Source: Aspidiotus rigidus
Taxonomy: Eukaryota; Arthropoda; Insecta; Hemiptera; Diaspididae
Direction: 5' to 3'
NCBI GenBank assembly: GCA_035079385.1
Contig: JAVHKY010000018.1
Coordinates: 2,914,001-2,978,000 of the forward strand
DNA: 64,000 bases
Part shown: piece by piece, positions 58,651 to 64,000 of the stretch
How positions within the stretch are numbered: position 1 is the stretch's first letter
Layout: every line of letters begins with the position of its first letter
Position numbers and translations under genes: made by a program
Notes under the pieces: model-generated
Databases searched by the model: none
Told to the model about the DNA's origin: nothing
The model's input: the letters and a program-made list of their open reading frames with translations, nothing else

Positions 58651-59180
58651 TAGCTCGACAGTCGAAATTTTTCTAAGTCCCTCTCCTATCATATATGGCT
58701 CGAGAGTCGAAATTTTTCTAAGTCCCCCTCCTATCATATATAGCTCGAGAGTCGAAATTTTTCTAAGTTCCCCTCCTATCATCTATAGCTCGAGATTCGA
58801 AATTTTTCTAAGTCCCCCTTCTATCATATATAGCTCGAGAGTCGAAATTTTTCTAAGTTCCCCTCCTATCATCTATAGCTCGAGATTCGAAATTTTTTCT
58901 AAGTCCCGCTTCTATCATATATAGCTCGAGAGTCGAAATTTTTCTAAGTCCCTCTCCTATCATATATGGCTCGAGAGTCGAAATTTTTCTAAGTCCCCCT
59001 TCTATCATATATAGCTCGAGAGTCGAAATTTTGCTAAGTCCCTCTCCTATCATATATGGCTCGAGAGTCGAAATTTTTCCAAGTCCCCCTCCTATCATAT
59101 ATAGCTCGAGAGTCGAAATTTTACTAAGTCCCTCTCCTATCATATATGGCTCGAGGGTCGAAATTTTTCCAAGTTTTTCG
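58651..59180. repeat. 45-bp minisatellite, ~12 copies
   Basis: Unit: TAGCTCGAGAGTCGAAATTT, then TTCTAAGTCCCCCTCCTATC, then ATATA. Starts at 58651, 58696 and 58741 are exactly 45 bp apart. Subtypes alternate (TATAGCT with CCCCCT against TATGGCT with CCCTCTC), suggesting a partial 90-bp higher-order unit. Since 45 is 15 codons, the minus frame 58853-59200 stays open as KISTLEPYMIGEGLS-type repeats. Isolated diverged units occur at 59560-59665 and 60185-60260. Confidence 0.9.
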
Positions 59181-59559
59181 CTGGACGGCGGACGGCGCAC
59201 GGCAGATTTCTCAAATAGCCCCCCATAAAACAGGTTCCCTGTTAAAAAGTAAACTGGAGGGCAATCTGCAAGAACCGCAGAAAAATATACAGGAAGCCGC
59301 GAGCGCGCTTTCGGTTAAACAACCATTCTCAAGCTCTTGTAATATTTTTGTTTACAATCTTACGCAATATGTACACCCTGAATTGTTGTAATTTCTGTGG
59401 AATGTGCCCTTTTGGTTCCAAACCTAACCTAACCTGCAAACTCTGCAATGGCAGCGGGGGACCCACAAGCTTCGCAGCTCCGTGGGAAACGGCTAATCTT
59501 TTGAATGTACGCATTAGGTCTGATCGAGAGTTGGAAAGTTTTCAATTTCCATATGGTTC

Positions 59560-59665
59560 TTCATCATCATATATAGCTCGAGAGTTCACATTTTTCTGAA
59601 TCCCCATTTTATCAATATTTGTAACTCGACAGTTGAAATTTTTCCAACTACCTCTCCTATCATAT
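59560..59665. repeat. Two outlying diverged units of the 45-bp repeat
   Basis: ATATATAGCTCGAGAGTTCA and GTAACTCGACAGTTGAAATT words in the same orientation as the main array, 380 bp beyond its end. Confidence 0.7.
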
Positions 59666-59688
59666 AAAGCCTCTTAACTGTCATCATA

Positions 59689-59784
59689 ATATGTGACCTG
59701 TCACGAGATGAAGGACCCATCTCTGAATTGGAAGTAATACCCATTCTCGGAGATGGGTCCCTTATCTTGTGACAGGTCACATAT
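59689..59784. mobile_element. TGTGACC-type snap-back MITE, 96 bp
   Basis: Arms 59689-59726 and 59747-59784 (ATATGTGACCTGTCACGAGA... / ...TGTGACAGGTCACATAT) pair with about three mismatches. TA flanks both TGTGACC ends. Same termini as 19909-20050 and 31841-31988, but different arm interior. Confidence 0.85.
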
Positions 59785-60184
59785 GGTGGACCAAAATAAT
59801 GTTACCAGTTCAATGAGGGTTTGCACTAAATCTGTTCTAGCGTAAAAAAGGAAAAACGTTAGATGTATATACTTTAAATCTGCAAAATTTGTGTCTCAAT
59901 TTCATCTTCTATTAACGCCCTTACCAAACTTTCTACGACTTGTCTGAGTCTAGTTATATAGCTAAAAATGCGCCAAAAATTGACCAATTTCCAAAAGTTT
60001 CAAAATTGAAAAAAAATTCAATTTTTCGTGTTTTACTTGATTTGAAAATGAAATTACACGCTGATTCGGAAAACAATACCTGAATATCATCCAAGTTGCG
60101 ATCTGATGACCATTGAGAATTCAAGGGTGCCTAGACCTACTGTAAACGTAACGTTAACAGTGTTTGACCTATTTTCGGGACTTC

Positions 60185-60260
60185 TATAGCTCGAGAGTCG
60201 ATATTTTTACAAGTCCCCCTACTATCATATGTAGCTGGAGAGTCGAAATTTCTACAAGTT
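60185..60260. repeat. Two further outlying units of the 45-bp repeat
   Basis: CTATAGCTCGAGAGTCGATA and TGTAGCTGGAGAGTCGAAAT words, each followed by ACAAGT. Confidence 0.7.
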
Positions 60261-60364
60261 TACCAAACCCAATACCAACGAGAACCGATAACATCAGGCG
60301 AGGTCATAGCTGAATCAACGAGTCATCAGAATATGAATCATGGAGAAGGATTTCCAAACCCTCT

Positions 60365-60589
60365 TTATAAAGCTGTGACGACTTTCAATTGAATGATTGG
60401 CGAAAACTGATTCTCACATTTTACCTTTCTCCTACGGGCCACTCTGATTTGGAGTTGGCAGCTAGTCATCCCTATATAGATTCTAGGGCAATATCTACAA
60501 GCTATCGTATGTATGCCATTCTTCTCAGCCATCGGAGTGGAATCTTTACAGTCGCTTGTATCGCATGCGCAACGCCGCCCGTCTTCCAT
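60365..60589 (-). pseudogene. Penelope-like element GIY-YIG endonuclease fragment
   Basis: The minus-strand frame contains NGIHTIACRYCPRIYIGMT, followed by SCQLQIRV and then SPIIQLKVVTAL. This is the GIY-YIG nuclease core as placed at the C-terminus of Penelope-like retroelements (GIY here GIH, YIG intact, downstream arginine, CxxC between the two motifs). No reverse transcriptase part is seen upstream, where the R1-type element ends at 60623. The fragment is probably truncated and inactive. Confidence 0.7.
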
Positions 60590-60622
60590 GATGGAGTGGG
60601 TGCGGCTTGCGTATGCATTTAA

Positions 60623-63193
60623 TTTTTTTTCTACAATACTACGGGTATAACTTCAGTGTTGGAAGAATATCCCCGGCGAACCCCCTCTCGGGAACCACCA
60701 AGCTGTAGTGCCCCCAGGCACGCATAACATTAGAACACACAACAACAACACCACCCTAAAGATAGAGTAGATCTCTTCATCTCCTCCTTTCTTCAGGGAT
60801 GATCTGCCTTTTCTTCCTACACATCTGGACACAGGTGTCGAGTAAGCCATAGCGTGGTTCTTCCATTCCTGGTCCATCTTTTTCTTCATGACGGTAGCCG
60901 CGAATGCAGACACTTGGTTCCATGCTTTTTCAGAACCTAGCAGGGTGGATATCAGGCTACTCGGAGCAAGCGCTCTATCTACCCCGATCTCTTGAAGAGA
61001 CCGACTAAGCGTGCTCCGCTTACGCCTCCTCTGCTCACACTCAAATAAGGTGTACTGTGGTCCACCCTCCCGCTCTTGGTTCCTGTGCGGACGAATTGCC
61101 TGCTCAACTTTCCTTACATTCTCGTGAAGGTATGGCCGCTTAACACCTGCTTCAGGTGAAAGTTCAGCTGACCGTGGACTCGGTTCGTCCACTCATCAAG
61201 GTCGCGTATTAGCACACGGGTTGTCCTCGTACCCAGATCGTTCTGGGCAATTCTTGCTTTACATTTTACGTGAGCAAGGAGCGCCTGGCTTCCGCTTGAC
61301 CCGTAAAGCTTTTTGATTGGTCGTTTGCTTTGAACATCACCGCTCTCTCTTCAGCAAGGAGCTCGTTTGGTGGTGAACGTGCTAATACACAAAGAGCCTC
61401 CGTTGAGACAGTACGTTAGGCACTGACACACCTCAGCTCTTCGTTGGGTCTTTACCATCTCTCTCCTTCTGAACGATATCTTCATCGAGTCTACCCCTAC
61501 TGGGGCACCATATAGGAGGATCGACAAGGTGGTGCTGGTCATGATCCTTCTTCTTGCTTCTCTCGGTCCTCCTAGGTTCCTCATCAGGCGGCTCAAGTAT
61601 GCAATCACCCTGCCAGCCTTTTCCGCTGTCGCCTGGAGCTCAGCTTTGAGTCAAACCAGATGCCTAGGTACTTCATTCGCTTCTTGGTTTCAATTTCTAC
61701 ACCTTGCAAGCGAAAGGTGGGTGGACTGAACTTCTGACGGGTTGTGAATAAAATGGTCTCCGTCTTACCAATTGCAAATTCGAGTCCAGCTGACTCGATC
61801 CAATGCATTAATACTTCTAGGACCCGGTTTACCCTGCCCTCCACCGCTACAGTGGTTTCGGCAGTGCTTACCACCAGTGTGTCATCTGCATAGCAGATAA
61901 ACTTAACACCCGGTGGCAACTTCACCTTAAATATCCCGTTAAATTCAACGCACCACTACAGCAGTCCAAGGACCGACCCCTCCACAAGTAACCGGGCGCT
62001 TCACTATAGCAGCAGACGTCTCGATAGCTAAGATAGCTGCTGATCATCCTGAGCAGGTATGCGGGCACTGGGCTTCCAATATCCTCTTCTATGTAATCGA
62101 GTCGAACGCATTTCTTATGTCGAGGCTGATGGCTGCGCAAAACTGACGCGTAGCTATTGCTGACTCAGCTATCCTCTTCAGCCGGATTTCAGCATCTGAT
62201 GTACAGCGTCCAGTTTGAAAACCATACTGACCACTAGAGATTATAATATCTCTTTCCTTCAGATAGCTATTGGCTATCACTCGATCCAGGAGTTTCCCAA
62301 CATTGTCCAGCAGACAAAGTGGTCGATAAGAGGATGGCAGGCCAGGTGGTCTATCCGTCTTATCAATCAACGCTTGCCTGGCTTTCTTCAGCCTCTTACA
62401 AGCTAGCTGGTCTTCATCAGGTGCAACCGCCTGCACCCCTTCGCGGCGTCTACTATGCTGGTATATCCGGCGCTGACGGTTGCACTCTTTCTTTAACTCA
62501 GCAATATTATTGGTCCACCATAAACAGCTCTCCTCTTCTTTGGGGGCCTTGCCTGGGAATGGCTACATCGCATGCTTTGCTGAGTCTTTATCATCCTCTC
62601 TGCTGCCACCTCTGCATTACCTTCCTGCTCTTGTCCTTGATCCCACTTGAGAGCAAGGTAACTAGCCTTCACACTGTCGCTATTCAGCTTCCTGACTGCC
62701 CATTTTCTTACCAGCTTCTGTGGAAAAGGGACTCCAACTTTCCGGTGGGTGGAGAAGTTGATATGCCGATGATCGCTCCCAGAAAGCTCCTTGTCCAGTG
62801 CTGCCCAGCCCTCTATTCTTCGAGCTAGGCTCTCTGAGGCAAAGGTAACATCAATAATGGACCCATAACCTTGATGCATTCGGGTAGAAGTGTTACCCAC
62901 GTTGACCGTTTCCAGTCCATCGCGGGCAATCTACTCCGCCAAGCATATCTACAGATGTCACTTCGGCCAGAACGCCACTCTTCTGACCAGGCATTGAAAT
63001 CGCCAGCCACAATGAATTTCTCACCTTGCCGTCTGAATAAATAAGCTTTCCTCCAACTTGTCTAGGAAGTCCTCATACTCCGGCAAGGGGCGATTTGGAG
63101 AGAAGTAGCAACTGTAGACAACCATACCAGGCATCATCACAGCAACATACCCCTCTATGCTTTCAATCTCTCCCGGGGTAATTGGGACTCTGA
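60623..63193 (-). pseudogene. R1-type non-LTR retrotransposon, 5'-truncated and frameshifted
   Basis: Minus-strand order: APE endonuclease (RVPITPGEIESIEGYVAV, then AGDFNAWSEEW and the SDH motif GSDHRHI, 63193-62700). Next is RT (SYRPLCLLDNVGKLLDRVI, SLDIRNAFDSI, catalytic FICYADDTLVVSTAETT; 62436-61605). The thumb reads VIAYLSRLMRNLGGPREARR and SILLYGAP. The C-terminus is YTLFECEQRRR with LLGSEKAWNQVSAFAATVM, typical of R1-clade ORF2. It stops at 60653, then a short 3' UTR and A8 (60630-60623). Frameshifts near 63010, 62480, 62100 and 61920 break it. The start of the endonuclease and ORF1 are missing, so it is dead. Confidence 0.85.
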
Positions 63194-63299
63194 AAAAAAA
63201 AATAAATAAATAATAAATATATGAGGTAATCTGAACGGACGGGTGTAATAGGAAAAGTCGGTAAAAGGAGACATGAGGTAATCTTCTTTCTCGCACAAC

Positions 63300-64000
63300 T
63301 GTTCACGCACTCAATTTTATCGAACTCGCTTGACCTTCGAAATTGGAAATAATCATGTCTGTTCAGATATATACCTAGTCTATAATGTCTCCCTTATCGT
63401 CTATCAAAAAGTCGACTGGGAATGCGATCTTGTGTAAAACTAGAAACCCTTCGTCGTTTGAATTCAATCGAGTAGCAAACAGAAGAATCGTTTAGCTTCG
63501 AGCGATATTATTTGTAATTTGCGTGTTCACTCACTCGTGCGAAAATTTGATAAAATTGACGAATCTGGCCGCCGGATATACTTTCGATGACCACTGTATA
63601 ACTATTTACGACAGTAGAGCGTGAGGCTGATGCTCTTGCAGTATATATGATGAATCGACAGCATGTTGCGTGGAAACTTTCGGTTTATTTCGTCGTCGGT
63701 CTAGCCACCGACTCGGAATTAGGAAACCGTACGCTTCCATCGATTTAAATACAAATGTAAATTTATGTACACGCACATACTTAAGGATTCGGTTTTATTG
63801 ATTGCGGATGTCGGCAGACTTTTTCGACGAATGTTAACACGGTTCGCGTTAAATTAATTTAAACATATCGTATGCACGCGTATTATAATGTATAGTGGAC
63901 ATTCTGAACATACTTTATAAACTGGAATCTCGAGGGAGCCGATTACAGTTGTATCGCATTTCGGATTCGGTGACACTAACCCTTTTCTCATTCGCATTTT
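63300..64000. other. No gene recognised at the right edge
   Basis: Moderately CpG-rich noncoding sequence with no ORF of note; a promoter or exon of a gene beyond the window cannot be excluded. Confidence 0.4.

Noticed and set aside
58853..59200. 115-aa ORF with 15-residue repeats
   Set aside because: By-product of a 45-bp minisatellite; no start context, signal or flanking exon supports coding.
59425..59438. AACCTAACCTAACC, resembling the insect telomere repeat (CCTAA)n
   Set aside because: Fewer than three units in the middle of the window, with none of the long arrays expected of a telomere or an interstitial telomeric block.

Overview
This looks like an AT-rich, intron-containing arthropod genome, most likely an insect. 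The evidence is a ribosomal protein S10 gene split by short GT-AG introns, R1-type and I-type non-LTR retrotransposons, a Penelope-like GIY-YIG fragment, two Helitrons, and many snap-back MITEs. A sap-feeding hemipteran such as a mealybug or scale is only a guess from overall sequence style. There is no bacterial or viral gene content, no operon and no CRISPR array.

Layout. 1-4.8 kb: a nearly identical direct repeat pair of about 1 kb set 3,074 bp apart, two foldback elements, a TATA-containing LTR-like segment, and older copies of one dispersed repeat. 4.8-12 kb: noncoding sequence with three tandem-repeat blocks. 12.0-12.4 kb: a short intron-preceded gene for a predicted secreted protein of 139 aa. 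13.1-14.5 kb: a MITE and a tandem array with units of about 420 bp. 15.5-22.2 kb: a nested composite, in which a broken pogo/Tigger-like DNA transposon with an HTH_psq transposase start and a DDE fragment is split by two head-to-tail Helitrons, which themselves hold further MITEs.

24.2-30.5 kb is the genic core, all on the minus strand. It holds RpS10 (four coding exons, 156 aa) and, upstream of it, a six-exon gene for a 1,012-aa protein with an acidic N-terminus, a TPR-like helical middle and a long arginine/serine-rich tail. Each has a plausible noncoding 5' exon, so they are probably independent transcription units.

31-45 kb is a field of foldback DNA elements, a 66-bp minisatellite, an inverted pair of GC-richer repeats, and repeats carrying TGACGTCA-like palindromes. 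49-57 kb holds three degenerate non-LTR retrotransposon remnants (R1-type plus, I-type minus, I-type plus). The last is split by a non-autonomous hAT element with an 8-bp target duplication and by a tRNA-derived SINE head. 58.5-60.3 kb has a 45-bp minisatellite and a MITE. 60.4-63.2 kb has a Penelope GIY-YIG fragment next to a 5'-truncated, frameshifted R1-type element.

The only host genes I can defend are RpS10, the TPR-RS gene and the small secreted protein. I found no convincing new multi-gene system. The most informative structure is the head-to-tail Helitron pair, whose termini, A/T target site and host element can all be read from the sequence. All exon coordinates are manual splice predictions. 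Similarity statements were made by eye, without alignment software.
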